A stretch of 64,000 nucleotides of DNA from Sulfobacillus thermosulfidooxidans (GCF_001280565.1 NZ_LGRO01000001.1:2852001-2916000), one strand, 5' to 3'. Shown: positions 8,420 to 18,590, counted from the stretch's first letter. The notes: generated by a model from the sequence alone, not told the origin. Program-made: numbers and translations.

Positions 8420-9997
8420 GTGAATGCCGTGAAGTTAGAAGTTTTTAAGCACCTGTTTCAAGCTGTTGCGGAAGAAATGGGCGAAACCTTAAAACGCACC
8501 TCTCACAGTCCAAACATTAAAGAAAGGCGAGATTATTCTTGTGCGGTCTTTGACACCGATGGCAAGATTATTGCACAAGCCGAGCACATGCCTGTTCATT
8601 TAGGATCCATGCCTGCGAGCGTGGCGGCAGCCCTTGAGCAATTCGTACTAAAACCCGGCGATACCGTGATTCTGAATGATCCTTATCACGGAGGAACCCA
8701 CTTGCCGGATGTGACGTTGGTTGAAGGGGTATTTGTCGAGGGAGATGACCATCCAGTCTTTTATGTGGCTAACCGCGCTCATCATGCCGACGTCGGTGGT
8801 ATCAGTCCCGGCAGTCTTCCTTTGGCTACCGAAATGTACCAGGAAGGATTGATTATTCCCCCCATCTTATTGCGACGGCAAGGGAAGATGAACGAGGACG
8901 TCTTGAAACTGATATTACGCAATGTGCGAACACCTGACGAGCGTCTTGGCGATTTGTCGGCGCAGTTGGCTGCGAACCAGGTGGGAGCACGTCGCCTTCT
9001 TTCATATATCCAAGATCACGGGTTAAATGCAGTGCAAGCCTATGCCAAAGGTCTTCAGGATTATGCCGAACGGGTTACTCGTAGTCTTATCCAAGATATT
9101 CCTGATGGCTATTACCGCTTTGAGGATTTCTTGGATGACGATGGCCAAGGACATCATCATATTGCTATTCGCGTCGGCATCACGATCCAAGGAGATCACG
9201 CGATGATTGATTTTTCGGATAGCGATGGCCAGGTTGCAGGGAGTGTGAATGCTGTTCGAGCCATTACGGTCAGTGCCACCTTTTATGCGTTTCGCGCCGT
9301 GGTCTATGAAGATATCCCCAGCAATGAAGGAGGGTTTCGGCCTTTAACGATTGTTACCCGTCCCGGCACCGTGGTGGATGCCACAGTGCCGGCTGCGGTG
9401 GCAGGAGGTAATGTGGAAACCAGCCAACGCATTGTTGATGTCGTGCTCGGGGCCTTAGCCCAAGCACTGCCGGAAAAAATTCCCGCGGCAGGTCAAGGGA
9501 CCATGAACAACATTACCCTAGGCGGCTTTGACACTCGAAAGGGCGACAGAGCCCGCGCATTTGCCTATTATGAAACCATTGGAGGAGGGGCCGGGGCGGG
9601 TCCTGGTTGGGATGGAGCTCACGGGGTTCATGTGCATATGAGTAATACGATGAACACGCCTATAGAGGTATTGGAACGTGAATTACCCTTGCGCATCGAA
9701 AGCTACCGTCTTCGTCGGGACAGTGGCGGCCAAGGACGGTTTCGGGGGGGGGACGGTATTGTCCGCATCTATGAAGCTTTGACGCCCATTACGGTCACTT
9801 TGTTATCAGAACGCCGGGAATTTGCTCCCTATGGACTTGGGGGAGGTGAACCGGGGAAACGAGGAAAAGCGAAACTGATTCCCATGGGTTCTCATGAGCC
9901 CATCTCATTACCTGGTAAGTGGCAGGGAACTATGCAGACAGGTGACCGATTGGAAATTTTTACTCCCGGAGGTGGCGGATGGGGCAAAGCGGATTAA
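8420..9997 (+). CDS. hyuB: Hydantoinase / 5-oxoprolinase subunit B
   Basis: 525 residues from GTG 8420; AAGGGAGG at 8402-8409 lies inside the frame of the earlier ATG at 8399, so the GTG is preferred. Family features run in order: EEMGETLKRTSHSPNIKERRDYSCAVFD split as EEMGETLKRTSHSPN and ERRDYSC, NDPYHGGTHLPD, ANRAHHADVGG, GGNVETSQRIVD, GGAGAGPGWDGAHGVH and the closing FTPGGGGWG. The ring-opening partner of HyuA. The gene ends the operon; 354 bases downstream is a strong hairpin. Confidence 0.9.
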   Translation: MNAVKLEVFKHLFQAVAEEMGETLKRTSHSPNIKERRDYSCAVFDTDGKIIAQAEHMPVHLGSMPASVAAALEQFVLKPGDTVILNDPYHGGTHLPDVTLVEGVFVEGDDHPVFYVANRAHHADVGGISPGSLPLATEMYQEGLIIPPILLRRQGKMNEDVLKLILRNVRTPDERLGDLSAQLAANQVGARRLLSYIQDHGLNAVQAYAKGLQDYAERVTRSLIQDIPDGYYRFEDFLDDDGQGHHHIAIRVGITIQGDHAMIDFSDSDGQVAGSVNAVRAITVSATFYAFRAVVYEDIPSNEGGFRPLTIVTRPGTVVDATVPAAVAGGNVETSQRIVDVVLGALAQALPEKIPAAGQGTMNNITLGGFDTRKGDRARAFAYYETIGGGAGAGPGWDGAHGVHVHMSNTMNTPIEVLERELPLRIESYRLRRDSGGQGRFRGGDGIVRIYEALTPITVTLLSERREFAPYGLGGGEPGKRGKAKLIPMGSHEPISLPGKWQGTMQTGDRLEIFTPGGGGWGKAD

Positions 9998-10350
9998 GGT
10001 AATAGCATCAGCAAGTGTGTAATATTATGGAATAAGTTGAATAATGAAAACGAATTAAAGAGTTATTCCTGTCGAGGAAAATATTTGACATCAATGCGGG
10101 AAAACATGGGACTGTTGGGGACAAATGGAATGATCTGAAACGGATATTGGAAATAAGCGCGAGATATGGGAGATGGATGGCGACTGCAGTATCCAGATAA
10201 TCTATCAGTCTTCAACAACTGCAGTGCTCCTCAGCCATTGTGGACGTCGGGAACACACCGAAGTGGCATGGACTTCTCTTCAAATTGCTTCGAAACACAT
10301 GTGGTCACCTTAGGATTAATGTGCCTAATGACGATTTTAGAGTATTTATG
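9998..10350. other. Intergenic, nothing recognised
   Basis: About 350 bases between hyuB and the hairpin at 10351. A 62-codon ORF on the plus strand has no RBS and no protein character. An imperfect repeat ACTGCAGT occurs twice (near 10182 and 10219) but without a clear role. Confidence 0.4.
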
Positions 10351-10395
10351 GTGAGAAACCGGGGAAATGGATGGGTTACTCCGCCGGTTTCTCAC
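10351..10395. terminator. Strong hairpin, likely bidirectional terminator
   Basis: GTGAGAAACCGG (10351-10362) and CCGGTTTCTCAC (10384-10395) form a perfect 12-bp stem. It sits 12 bases past the stop of the minus-strand isochorismatase gene and also downstream of hyuB, so it can serve both directions. Confidence 0.7.
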
Positions 10396-10407
10396 GTCTA
10401 GGGATTT

Positions 10408-11139
10408 TTATCCTACTTGTTGGCTTTTATTTTCTGCGGGAATAAATGCGCTAAGAGTTTCGATTACGGCGTCGGAATCACTGACTGCTCCAAAAATACC
10501 ACCTTGCATACGTATCATATTAATAGCAGCGTGGTGATTTGCGATTTCTGTGGCACCGGTGCAATCTTCCAGTATCACGCACTCGTATCCTCGATCGTTA
10601 GCTTCACGCATCGTTGTGTGGACACATACGTCGGTTGTAATACCAGTAATGATGAGATTCTTAATGTTGCGTAATTTTAACAATAAATCTAAATCTGTAG
10701 CGAAAAATGCTCCTTTTCCGGGTTTATCAATAATCATTTCTCCTTGCTGAGGATAGAGCTCCGGAATTATATCCCATCCGGGTTCTCCTCGAACCAGAAC
10801 TCGACCCAATGGACCTGGATCGCCAATTCCCGCAGACATTTGGCGACTTCGCCATAATTTATTGGCCGGAAGATCGGACAAATCTGCTCGATGACCTTCG
10901 CGTGTATGAATAATTGTAAAACCCGGTATCTGTCGCACAGTAGTCAAGACTCGCTGAATAGGTTGAATTGCACGGGCGGTCAAGGTGATATCGTAGCCCA
11001 TCATATCGATATAGCCACCCTTACCACAAAAATCTCGTTGCATATCGATAATGAGTAGTGCGGTATTTGTCGGGCTAAGAGATGCATCAAAGGGCCAAGC
11101 ATAAGGATCAGATCGAATTAGATGCGTGGGATATGTCAT
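10408..11139 (-). CDS. Isochorismatase-family cysteine amidohydrolase
   Basis: 243 residues from ATG 11139, with GAGGAGG upstream; its ATGA overlaps the stop of the upstream permease gene. The catalytic triad of the family is visible: Asp32 in [11 protein letters not shown], Lys in DKPGKGAF, and the nucleophile Cys in [12 protein letters not shown]. The length and the [16 protein letters not shown] pattern resemble N-carbamoyl-type amidases (biuret, ureidoacrylate, N-carbamoylsarcosine hydrolases) rather than true isochorismatases. Coupled to an NCS1 permease, it probably hydrolyses an imported amide and releases ammonia. Exact substrate unknown. Confidence 0.85.
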   Translation of the reverse strand: MTYPTHLIRSDPYAWPFDASLSPTNTALLIIDMQRDFCGKGGYIDMMGYDITLTARAIQPIQRVLTTVRQIPGFTIIHTREGHRADLSDLPANKLWRSRQMSAGIGDPGPLGRVLVRGEPGWDIIPELYPQQGEMIIDKPGKGAFFATDLDLLLKLRNIKNLIITGITTDVCVHTTMREANDRGYECVILEDCTGATEIANHHAAINMIRMQGGIFGAVSDSDAVIETLSAFIPAENKSQQVG

Positions 11140-12422
11140 GGCAAATCCTCCTCTAATGCCATATTTTGTGCTAAAGATGGAGCGCGAACAAATTGTGGAG
11201 CAGCCAGTGCATAAATTCCAAAAGACACAACCATTCCAATAACCGCGTCGGAGAGACCAGGGGCAGTTAAATGTGCTGTCAACGATGCAATCGCTCCAGC
11301 AGCCCAACTGATAAATGCTATTTTGGGTACCGTCACGTCAGAATTCTTAAACACCGTAAAATGAGCAATAATCGTTCCTCCAATGCCGGGGATAATAACC
11401 CCGAGAAACGACAACCATGTTGCCAATAAATTCCACATTCCGGCAGCGGCAGCTGTAATACCCACAATACCAAGGAAAAATGCCATCCACCGTAACTTTT
11501 TACCTAAAATATGGGACCATCCGACTGCGGCATTATATAAACAGTGCGAACAGACGGATCCTGAATTGATAAATAAGAAGGCTGCAGCGATGATTCCCGC
11601 GAACGGACCGAGATGGGCTATGACAGCGGAAAAATCTCCATTAGAAGACGCTCCGGCCGCGGTGACAACTGCTCCGAAAAACATCGATAAGAAGTTTGCA
11701 AAAGGGAAAGCCGTAAATGTTGCTATTACAGCATCTTTGGAAGATCGAGCCCATCTAGTAAAATCAGGAGTCATGGTTCCCGAATCAATGAATAACGCAA
11801 TCACCATAGTAACCGCGAGACCAAAACTAATGCCGTCCGTTGCGTGCCCCGAATATTGAATGACATGGGCCCACGTGGTGTGGGTTAGGGCAATTTTCAC
11901 TGCGTAACTGCCCATAATTAGGAAAAAAGGTACGGATAAGGCGCCGATAACGGACAAGGCCCGGACACCAATAATAGTGATAATCATGAACAGAATGCCT
12001 GCAAGAATATCAACCCACAAAACACTCGTCCCCAGAGATCCATGTAAACTCGCGCCTGTCAATCCAGTTTGTACGGCAAACCATCCTATAACGATCGTGG
12101 ACAATAGCCCGGATGTTACTCGATATCCTTTAGCCCCAAATACTCGTGTTGCGACCAAGGCAAATGACATACCAGTTTTGGCAGCAATAGAACTTTGCAT
12201 AGCCACATAAGCAAAAAGGATTAAGTTGCCAATTAACATTGCCAAAACGCCAGTGCGAAATCCTAATGCATTAACAATACTTCCCCCTACCAATGCGCCA
12301 GTTATGACCATTGGAAACCCGATCCAAACCAACGATACAGATAGTAGCGATTTGCGTCGAGGAATCGGGACCGGTTGATGTTCAAATTCGTTTTCTAACA
12401 GTGTTCGTTCTTCGTTCACCAT
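11136..12422 (-). CDS. NCS1-family (cytosine permease-like) transporter
   Basis: 428 residues from ATG 12422 (GGAGGTG upstream). About twelve hydrophobic segments follow a charged N-terminus; [19 protein letters not shown] and the Asp/Gly-rich [17 protein letters not shown] segment resemble the CodB branch of NCS1, which imports cytosine or related nitrogen heterocycles by cation symport. Translationally coupled by a 4-base overlap to the downstream amidohydrolase. Only distantly related to the NCS1 protein at 4-5.5 kb and without its Cys-rich tail. Divergent from a PucR regulator, its likely controller. Confidence 0.88.
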   Translation of the reverse strand: MVNEERTLLENEFEHQPVPIPRRKSLLSVSLVWIGFPMVITGALVGGSIVNALGFRTGVLAMLIGNLILFAYVAMQSSIAAKTGMSFALVATRVFGAKGYRVTSGLLSTIVIGWFAVQTGLTGASLHGSLGTSVLWVDILAGILFMIITIIGVRALSVIGALSVPFFLIMGSYAVKIALTHTTWAHVIQYSGHATDGISFGLAVTMVIALFIDSGTMTPDFTRWARSSKDAVIATFTAFPFANFLSMFFGAVVTAAGASSNGDFSAVIAHLGPFAGIIAAAFLFINSGSVCSHCLYNAAVGWSHILGKKLRWMAFFLGIVGITAAAAGMWNLLATWLSFLGVIIPGIGGTIIAHFTVFKNSDVTVPKIAFISWAAGAIASLTAHLTAPGLSDAVIGMVVSFGIYALAAPQFVRAPSLAQNMALEEDLP

Positions 12423-12579
12423 GGAATTCACCTCCACAAAAATCTTACACACAATTACATAAACATGTCATTGTATCGGTGTATTAAATCAAAGACGTGA
12501 CATTTATTAGTCGACTACAATGAAATATGTGTAACATGTTGTGTAAAATATTTGTTAGGTTTGTGATGGGGGTTGTGGA
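12423..12579. promoter_or_regulatory. Shared promoter/operator region of permease and pucR
   Basis: 157 AT-rich bases between divergent starts. AACATGT occurs at 12462 and again within the palindrome AACATGTT at 12533-12540; TTACACA near the left end mirrors TGTGTAA near the right end. These symmetric pairs are plausible binding sites for the adjacent PucR-type regulator. Spacing and sequence are seen; binding is inferred. Confidence 0.4.
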
Positions 12580-14070
12580 ATGGTTCGGGTTGGGGATCTT
12601 TTGAATTTGCCAAGTCTAGAAGGAGCAACCATTGCCGTGGGCAGTGGGGGACAAACTCGTCCCGTTTATAGCGCAAATGTTATGGCTGTTCCTGACATCG
12701 CAATGTGGGCACAACCTGGCGATTTCCTTATAACGACCGGATTCATTTTTAAGGATCAACCTCATGTGTGGTCTAGTTTGGTCCAGCAATTGGCTGATGT
12801 TGGCGTAGCAACCTTGGCGTTTAAACCGGGACGATTTGTTGATGAAATACCAAAGGAATTACTTCAGGCTGCCGAAAAGTTTCAACTGCCAATTGTTTGG
12901 CTTCCTGAGCACGTGATATTTTCTCGTGCGGTATTTGAAATTGTTGAATATATTTTAAGTGAACGGCTCGCTTCCGATTATCACCTAATGACTATAATGC
13001 GGATGGGACTCGATCATGGATTGGAAGCTGTGGTGCATGAACTTAGTCGTCATTTTAACCGTTCTGTGGGGCTCTTTTCCTCCGGTGGAGACTTGCTAGC
13101 AAGTAGTAGGTTGGGTGAATCGACCATGAGTTTGCCACTTTGGATGCATGAGGAGGTGCAGACAAAGTATTCAGAAAATATGGTGAAGGTCATATCGATG
13201 CCTGAGAAATCAGATGGAAGCTCGATTTTATTGGCTCTCGGCCCGCGATTAGACAATGATCCTAGACATCAAGGGGACGTTTATATCATTCGCAATATAC
13301 TATCGGCTATCCTCGTTCAACGGGAGATTACTTCGTCTGTTGAGCAAAAATATCGTGATATGTTTTTTCGAGATTGGTTTCACGGTCATCGTTATGATAA
13401 CCAAGAAATCGAATCGTGGTCGAGGCGGTTAGGTATCTATTTGCCTCGACCTTTCCGTATGATATCCATTATTTCTTCCAATGAAGCTTTGTGGCATACG
13501 TGGACGCGACTTGTCAAAATGGAACCTTCACTCGCAGCGAAGGGAACTTTAGCAGGAGATGACATCCTCCTAATAGAGCGTGCTGATGAAATCGCATCAT
13601 CTCGTCTTAGTGGTATTTTGGATGCATTAGACATTTCGTTTGTAGGCGGATGGAGTGCAGAACATGCAGACTGGCAGGAAGTGTCTTCGGCAATAAATGA
13701 GGCGCGAACAAGCCGAATCATTGCTGTTGAAAAACAAGGGACAGGTTTGCTAGCTTATGATCAATTGGGAGCTGAATTGATCCTGCATGAACTCAGCAAA
13801 AGTTCACAAGCTGCGTCATTTTGCCAAAATCTCTTTGCTCCGTTATTGCAATATGACCATCAGAATAATACAGATCTTTTATTGACGTTAAAAACATATC
13901 TTGAATGTCGGCGAGTCAAGGATACTGCCATAAAACTTTATACGCACTATAATACTGTCTTATACCGTTTGGCACGTATTCAGGAAATATTGGGCATGGA
14001 TTTAAATGATCCCGAAGTTCAATTTGTTCTGCAGTTAGGCATTCGGATGATGCCATACTTTGACTCGTAG
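12580..14070 (+). CDS. PucR-family transcriptional regulator
   Basis: 496 residues from ATG 12580, behind GGGGG. The N-terminal ~130 residues match the purine-catabolism regulatory domain (VRVGDLLNLPSLEGATI, PGDFLITTGF). The C-terminal ~60 residues hold the PucR-type helix-turn-helix (LLLTLKTYLECRRVKDTA, HYNTVLYRLARIQEILG). PucR proteins activate nitrogen-compound catabolic genes in response to pathway metabolites. Divergent placement next to the NCS1 permease-amidohydrolase pair suggests it controls that pair and itself. Confidence 0.88.
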   Translation: MVRVGDLLNLPSLEGATIAVGSGGQTRPVYSANVMAVPDIAMWAQPGDFLITTGFIFKDQPHVWSSLVQQLADVGVATLAFKPGRFVDEIPKELLQAAEKFQLPIVWLPEHVIFSRAVFEIVEYILSERLASDYHLMTIMRMGLDHGLEAVVHELSRHFNRSVGLFSSGGDLLASSRLGESTMSLPLWMHEEVQTKYSENMVKVISMPEKSDGSSILLALGPRLDNDPRHQGDVYIIRNILSAILVQREITSSVEQKYRDMFFRDWFHGHRYDNQEIESWSRRLGIYLPRPFRMISIISSNEALWHTWTRLVKMEPSLAAKGTLAGDDILLIERADEIASSRLSGILDALDISFVGGWSAEHADWQEVSSAINEARTSRIIAVEKQGTGLLAYDQLGAELILHELSKSSQAASFCQNLFAPLLQYDHQNNTDLLLTLKTYLECRRVKDTAIKLYTHYNTVLYRLARIQEILGMDLNDPEVQFVLQLGIRMMPYFDS

Positions 14071-14086
14071 TTGTGGTCGTTTTTTC

Positions 14087-14205
14087 TTAACATGACTCTC
14101 GACGTATAAGTTGTCCGGATAGAATCACGGCGGCGGTATCCTCTAGTAAAGTGGTTACCATGCTAACACCATTGTAAATGGCGCTGCCCGTGCCGAATTT
14201 GGGTG
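14087..14205 (-). pseudogene. Possible remnant of a cation-diffusion-facilitator gene
   Basis: On the minus strand a ~38-codon stretch ending in TAA at 14087 reads ...NGVSMVTTLLEDTAAVI, which resembles the VTVLLEDTAALIG segment of CDF cation transporters. A TAG lies a few codons upstream and the frame stops shortly after, so only debris would remain. The match is short and from memory; treat as tentative. Confidence 0.25.
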
Positions 14206-14559
14206 GCTATGCCAAGAATAGGGATAAGACCTGAGCTTTTATGAAGAAAATAAAATCGCTTCCCTTCGCGAGATGGATTTTAGCGGCTCATTAGAATCAT
14301 TGGAACGAAATGAACAAACAAGGCATTGTGGGACGTCGACTCGAGAATTGGTACGACAATAATCCATGGCTCAATGCAGATGATGGAGTATGTCTTGAAC
14401 ATCTAGTCCAAGCGGCCAATACGACGAAACCGCCCAATTATCAGCAAATAGTAGCTTTTAACCAGCAACGTGTCTCCTGGCGGTGGATCACTTTCAAGAA
14501 GCCGAAATCGGTCCTAATCGTTTCAGCATACATGGTCGTTAAGAAGTGCTGTTGACAAT
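14206..14559. other. Intergenic with one doubtful ORF
   Basis: An 81-codon ORF (14310-14555, +) has no good ribosome site and no recognisable family; its middle (QQIVAFNQQRVSW) is only mildly protein-like. It ends just before the terminator at 14560, so a small gene or a gene tail cannot be excluded. Confidence 0.3.
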
Positions 14560-14602
14560 ACCCGAGGAGTCTTCCCAATGAATCCTCGGGTCTTATTTTT
14601 CT
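14560..14602 (+). terminator. Rho-independent terminator
   Basis: ACCCGAGGA (14560-14568) pairs with TCCTCGGGT (14583-14591), 14-base loop, followed by CTTATTTTTCT. A textbook intrinsic terminator on the plus strand, isolating the GAF-PucR gene from upstream transcription. Confidence 0.8.
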
Positions 14603-14711
14603 CTAGGGATTTGTATCCTTGCCTAAAATTTTTACGGTTGTTTTGGGCAAAGCGTGATAAGGTAATATTAATATTTCATTAATATTCGGATGTTTTTCGG
14701 GAGCGATCGCT

Positions 14712-16349
14712 ATGGTCCCATATGATATTCCTCCGGCGACGATGGAGAAATTACTGGCTGTAGCCAGAACCCTGACCTCGCATCGCGATTTAGACGGTGT
14801 ACTGCATGATTTGCTGCAAAGCAGTTTGGACTTGATTCCGGGAGCGGATTTTGCTTGTGTGTTTTTGTATGATCCCCATGAGAATGCTTTGATCCCGGTG
14901 GGCGGAGTCGGTTTTGATCTCAACATTATGAAAGCCGTGCGCTTAAAACCTGGGGAATCGTTAACGGGCAAAGCTTTTTCGCAAAGACGGGCTGTTCTCT
15001 TGCCTACGCCCGAAGCAATTCGACGCGCACAAAGCAATTTAAGTCCAGAGCATGACCAATTGGTCCGGCAAGCCGTCGGGCGTCCGTCAAATCCGGTGCG
15101 GAGTTCAGTGGCTGCGCCGCTGATAATCGGTGAAAAGACAGTGGGTGTGCTTGTCGTCGACAACTATGATACGGATCGCGATTTTAATGAACGGGATTTA
15201 GCGGTGGTGACGGCACTGGCCGATCATGCGGCCGTGGCGGTGGCGAATGCGCAAGAACATGCCCGTCGCAAAGCCATTTCCCAGGAACTGCAAAAAACTC
15301 TCAACATTCAAAAGCAACTTTTAGCCAGTTTGGTAACGGAAAAAGAGGGACTCACGGGATTGACCCAAACGCTATGGCGGCAAATAAACCACCGGTCGAT
15401 TAGCGTGCATGATTGGAATCACCGGCTGGTCGCAAGAATGGGGGAGATGCCGACGACCTCCCAGAGTTATATTGTGCAAGCGGGAGGGCAAAAACTCGGT
15501 ACGCTGGATATTGGGGGAGGACCTCTGACGAGACTTGAACGGGTTGCGGTAGATCAGGCATTGCTGCTCTATGCTATTGAGCTCTTGCGCCAACAATCTT
15601 TAGAACGCGAACGTCGACACATCCAAACGGATCTCTTTCACCGCATTTTGGAGGGGGACCAATTTTCGGTTAATGCCTTGGCCAATCAATATCACCTCAG
15701 TAATCAGGTGTGGGAATTTGTCTTAATTGGGATGCTTTCTCAACACGGCGAATTATCTGATGCGATAGCACAAGAATGGATGGATTGGTTAAATCATTTC
15801 CACATTCCTCATAGTGTGATGCAAAACACGATCGTGCTGATTTTAACTTCTAGTAATCAAGAAAGATTTCAGCATTATTTTGAGAGGCGGCAAGGTTCTT
15901 GGCTGAGTATTTGGAGTGAACGTCAACATCATGTGTTAGCCATGAGTGATGAATTTGCATCCGTATTACGGCTTTGGCGTTTTTTTCAACGATATCCGTT
16001 ATTAGTGCCATCACATACTCGAGCCATTAGAGTGCGTGATTTTCCGGAAGTGAAAATCTGGGAATCCGTACCCAAAATATTGCGTGATGAATTTGTGCAA
16101 CAAGTTCTGGGCCCTATTGGGCACGATGAGATCCTGCTTTCGACATTGCGCGCCTGGATTTTCTCAAACCGTTCTTATTCGGCGGCCAGCCAAGTCTTGC
16201 AAACGCATCCCAATACTGTCAGGTACCGTATGGATAAAATCTCGCATCTTCTTGGACGATCATTGGATAACGACCGGGATGTGATGCTATTAAGGATGGC
16301 ACTGATATGGGAAGGAGACTGGGAATCCCTCAACTATGCGGTGCGCTGA
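14712..16349 (+). CDS. GAF-domain PucR-type transcriptional regulator
   Basis: 545 residues from ATG 14712 (GGGAG about 9 bases upstream). Residues ~10-180 form a GAF sensor domain (LDLIPGADFACVFLYD, SSVAAPLIIGEKTVGVLVVDN), then a coiled linker (QELQKTLNIQKQLLASLV), and a C-terminal PucR/CdaR-like helix-turn-helix (LRAWIFSNRSYSAASQVLQ, THPNTVRYRMDKISHLLGR). It probably senses a small molecule and controls the following peptidase and peptide-importer genes, which run in the same direction. Ligand unknown. Confidence 0.85.
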   Translation: MVPYDIPPATMEKLLAVARTLTSHRDLDGVLHDLLQSSLDLIPGADFACVFLYDPHENALIPVGGVGFDLNIMKAVRLKPGESLTGKAFSQRRAVLLPTPEAIRRAQSNLSPEHDQLVRQAVGRPSNPVRSSVAAPLIIGEKTVGVLVVDNYDTDRDFNERDLAVVTALADHAAVAVANAQEHARRKAISQELQKTLNIQKQLLASLVTEKEGLTGLTQTLWRQINHRSISVHDWNHRLVARMGEMPTTSQSYIVQAGGQKLGTLDIGGGPLTRLERVAVDQALLLYAIELLRQQSLERERRHIQTDLFHRILEGDQFSVNALANQYHLSNQVWEFVLIGMLSQHGELSDAIAQEWMDWLNHFHIPHSVMQNTIVLILTSSNQERFQHYFERRQGSWLSIWSERQHHVLAMSDEFASVLRLWRFFQRYPLLVPSHTRAIRVRDFPEVKIWESVPKILRDEFVQQVLGPIGHDEILLSTLRAWIFSNRSYSAASQVLQTHPNTVRYRMDKISHLLGRSLDNDRDVMLLRMALIWEGDWESLNYAVR

Positions 16350-16675
16350 CGCTTCCGGCATTATGATTGTATTTGTGGTCGGTGAAACCCGCGGAGTTTG
16401 ACCGATTCAATCCACTTCAAGGGATGTGATAAAAAATGGCCTGACTGATTGAAGGGTATGGAAGGCCATTCAACCCTCATGTCTCATAAATATGCATTAA
16501 GATTTTTCATTGCAGTTTTAATTATGATTAGCAGATCAAACAATTTTAGAGAAATGTTGCTTGTAATTTCATACAAATAACTCGGGACATTATTATATGG
16601 GATTCCATATCGGTCACTGGGGGACAATCCTTATACTTCATGCATATCCAACATGAAGGAGAGGATTCAGTCAGA
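16350..16675. other. Intergenic with inverted repeat
   Basis: Upstream region of the M20 gene. AATGGCCT (16435-16442) and AGGCCATT (16463-16470) form an 8-bp stem that may be a weak terminator after the GAF-PucR gene; no T-tract follows. The rest is AT-rich and probably carries the promoter of the downstream operon. Confidence 0.4.
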
Positions 16676-17839
16676 ATGTCTATCCACCATGAGGCCTCTG
16701 AATTATCCACCCAGTTAACGACATGGCGAAGACATCTCCATGCTCATCCTGAAGTCAGCTTTCAAGAATTCGAAACCCAAAAATATCTTTTGGATCAATT
16801 AGAGAGTTTAGGTCTGAAACCCTACCGGATAGGCCAAACAGGGGTAGCTGTCGATATAGGTGAAGGATCGAAAGGTGTGGCCATACGGGCGGATATTGAT
16901 GCCTTGCCCATCCAGGAAGAATCTAACTGGCCGTTTCGATCCGTAAATGACGGCGTGATGCATGCCTGCGGACATGACGGTCATACCGCTATTCTTCTTG
17001 GCGTCGCCAAGATATTAGCCTCAAGGCAAGATCAATTACCCGGACGAATTCGATTAATGTTTCAGCCTGCTGAGGAGAAGATACCGGGAGGCGCAAAGCT
17101 TCTTATCCAAGATGGCGTATTAGACGGGATCGATCGTGTATTAGGATTGCATCTTTCTTCAGACATGCCTACTGGTACAGTAGGAGCGGTTGTGGGGGCT
17201 CAGACTGCGAATGCCGACAGTTTCACTATTGATATTGAGGGTCAAGGCGGGCACGGTTCCCAACCCCATTTATCTATTGATCCTATTATCGTGGGGTCCG
17301 AACTGACATTGGCCATTCAAAGCATTGTGAGCCGCAGTATGAATCCTCGCAGTCCAGTTGTCGTGACGATCGGCACCTTTCACAGTGGAGCGAATTTTAA
17401 CATCATTGCTCCCCGCGCTCGTCTGACGGGTACAGTCAGGACTTTTAGTGTGGAAGACCGCCGCCAAGTCCGGCGCCGTCTCGAAGAATTGGTGGCGCAT
17501 ATTAGTGCTGCCCACGGTGCGCATGCGGTCTTAGACTATGTTGAAGGCTATCCCAGCGTCACAAACAGTGAACGTGAAACTTCAATTGTCCGTGAGGTTG
17601 CTGCGAGATTGCCCGGAATTCAATCATGGATGGACATTGAGCCTCTTATGGCCGGAGAAGATTTCTCTTATTACCAAGAAGTCTGTCCGGGAACCTTTTT
17701 CATGTTAGGGTGCCGCAACGAAGAACAAGAAGCTATCTGGCCTCACCACCATCCCCGCTTTACACTCGACGAAAACGCTTTGCCCTTGGGGGTATCACTA
17801 CTTTCGGAAACTGCCTTGCAGTACTTGCTTTTGCCGTGA
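16676..17839 (+). CDS. M20-family amidohydrolase / peptidase
   Basis: 387 residues from ATG 16676, with GGAGAGG 11 bases upstream; an ATG 36 bases earlier lacks a ribosome site. Metal-binding motifs of the hippurate hydrolase/IAA-amino acid hydrolase branch are present: RADIDALPIQEE, MHACGHDGHTA, FQPAEEKIPGGAK and the late EDFSYY with a C-terminal PHHHPRF. These enzymes cleave N-acyl amino acids or peptides in the cytoplasm with two metal ions. It heads a run with DUF1028 and a peptide-type importer, consistent with use of an imported acylated amino acid or peptide. Confidence 0.88.
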   Translation: MSIHHEASELSTQLTTWRRHLHAHPEVSFQEFETQKYLLDQLESLGLKPYRIGQTGVAVDIGEGSKGVAIRADIDALPIQEESNWPFRSVNDGVMHACGHDGHTAILLGVAKILASRQDQLPGRIRLMFQPAEEKIPGGAKLLIQDGVLDGIDRVLGLHLSSDMPTGTVGAVVGAQTANADSFTIDIEGQGGHGSQPHLSIDPIIVGSELTLAIQSIVSRSMNPRSPVVVTIGTFHSGANFNIIAPRARLTGTVRTFSVEDRRQVRRRLEELVAHISAAHGAHAVLDYVEGYPSVTNSERETSIVREVAARLPGIQSWMDIEPLMAGEDFSYYQEVCPGTFFMLGCRNEEQEAIWPHHHPRFTLDENALPLGVSLLSETALQYLLLP

Positions 17840-17876
17840 GTGAAATCAGGTTGTCTTTATTACAAGGAGGAACCCG

Positions 17877-18590
17877 ATGAAGATTAATACGTTTTCAATT
17901 ACCGCACGATGTTCTGAAACAGGCCAATTGGGTATTGCGGTGTCCACAAAAGTTCCCGCGGTGGGCATGTTGTGCCCATTTGTAGAAAGCGGAGTTGGTG
18001 CTATAGCGACACAATCGTTTGTGAATCCCTATTTGGGAATTTGGGGACTTGAATATATGCGGCAAAATCACAATGCGGAAGAAACCCTCGAATTCCTTAA
18101 AACGCTAGACCCCGGGTTTGACTACAGACAGCTTGCGATTGTGGATCGATGGGGGAACGCGGCGGCTTTTTCGGGAAATGCCTGCGATACCTGGTATGGC
18201 CATCGTGTTGGGCCCAACTATGCCGTAGCGGGTAATATGCTCGTCAATGAAGACACGATTTTAGCCATGGAGCAAAGTTTTCAGCGTACAGCAGGCGAAA
18301 GTTTGGCTGAACGTCTCATTAAGGCACTTTTAGCGGGACAAGAGGCGGGGGGAGATAAGCGTGGAAAGCAGTCTGCAGCTCTTAAGGTCTTTGGAACAGA
18401 GTCTTACCCGCTCTTAGAATTGCGCGTAGATGAGCATCCCGACCCCGTTCAGGAATTATGGCGAATATACCAGGTAGCCCAAGAATCGTTAATTCCCTTA
18501 ATTGCTATGTTGCCAACACGTGAAAGTCCAGCTGGACACTTTGATTTTGAAGAATCTCGAAAACGGGGGTTATTGCAAGATGGACGTTAA
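17877..18590 (+). CDS. DUF1028-family (Ntn-hydrolase-like) protein
   Basis: 237 residues, ATG 17877 behind AAGGAGG. The sequence follows DUF1028 over its length (TFSITARCSETGQLGIAVST, VGAIATQSFVNPYLG, VAGNMLVNEDTI). Family members adopt an Ntn-hydrolase-like fold and are often next to peptidases and peptide transporters, as here; the reaction is not established to my knowledge. The 3' end overlaps the start of the substrate-binding protein gene by 11 bases, so the two are translationally linked. Confidence 0.85.
   Translation: MKINTFSITARCSETGQLGIAVSTKVPAVGMLCPFVESGVGAIATQSFVNPYLGIWGLEYMRQNHNAEETLEFLKTLDPGFDYRQLAIVDRWGNAAAFSGNACDTWYGHRVGPNYAVAGNMLVNEDTILAMEQSFQRTAGESLAERLIKALLAGQEAGGDKRGKQSAALKVFGTESYPLLELRVDEHPDPVQELWRIYQVAQESLIPLIAMLPTRESPAGHFDFEESRKRGLLQDGR

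Noticed and set aside
10166-10354. 62-codon ORF before the hairpin at 10351
   Set aside because: No ribosome site and no protein-like composition.
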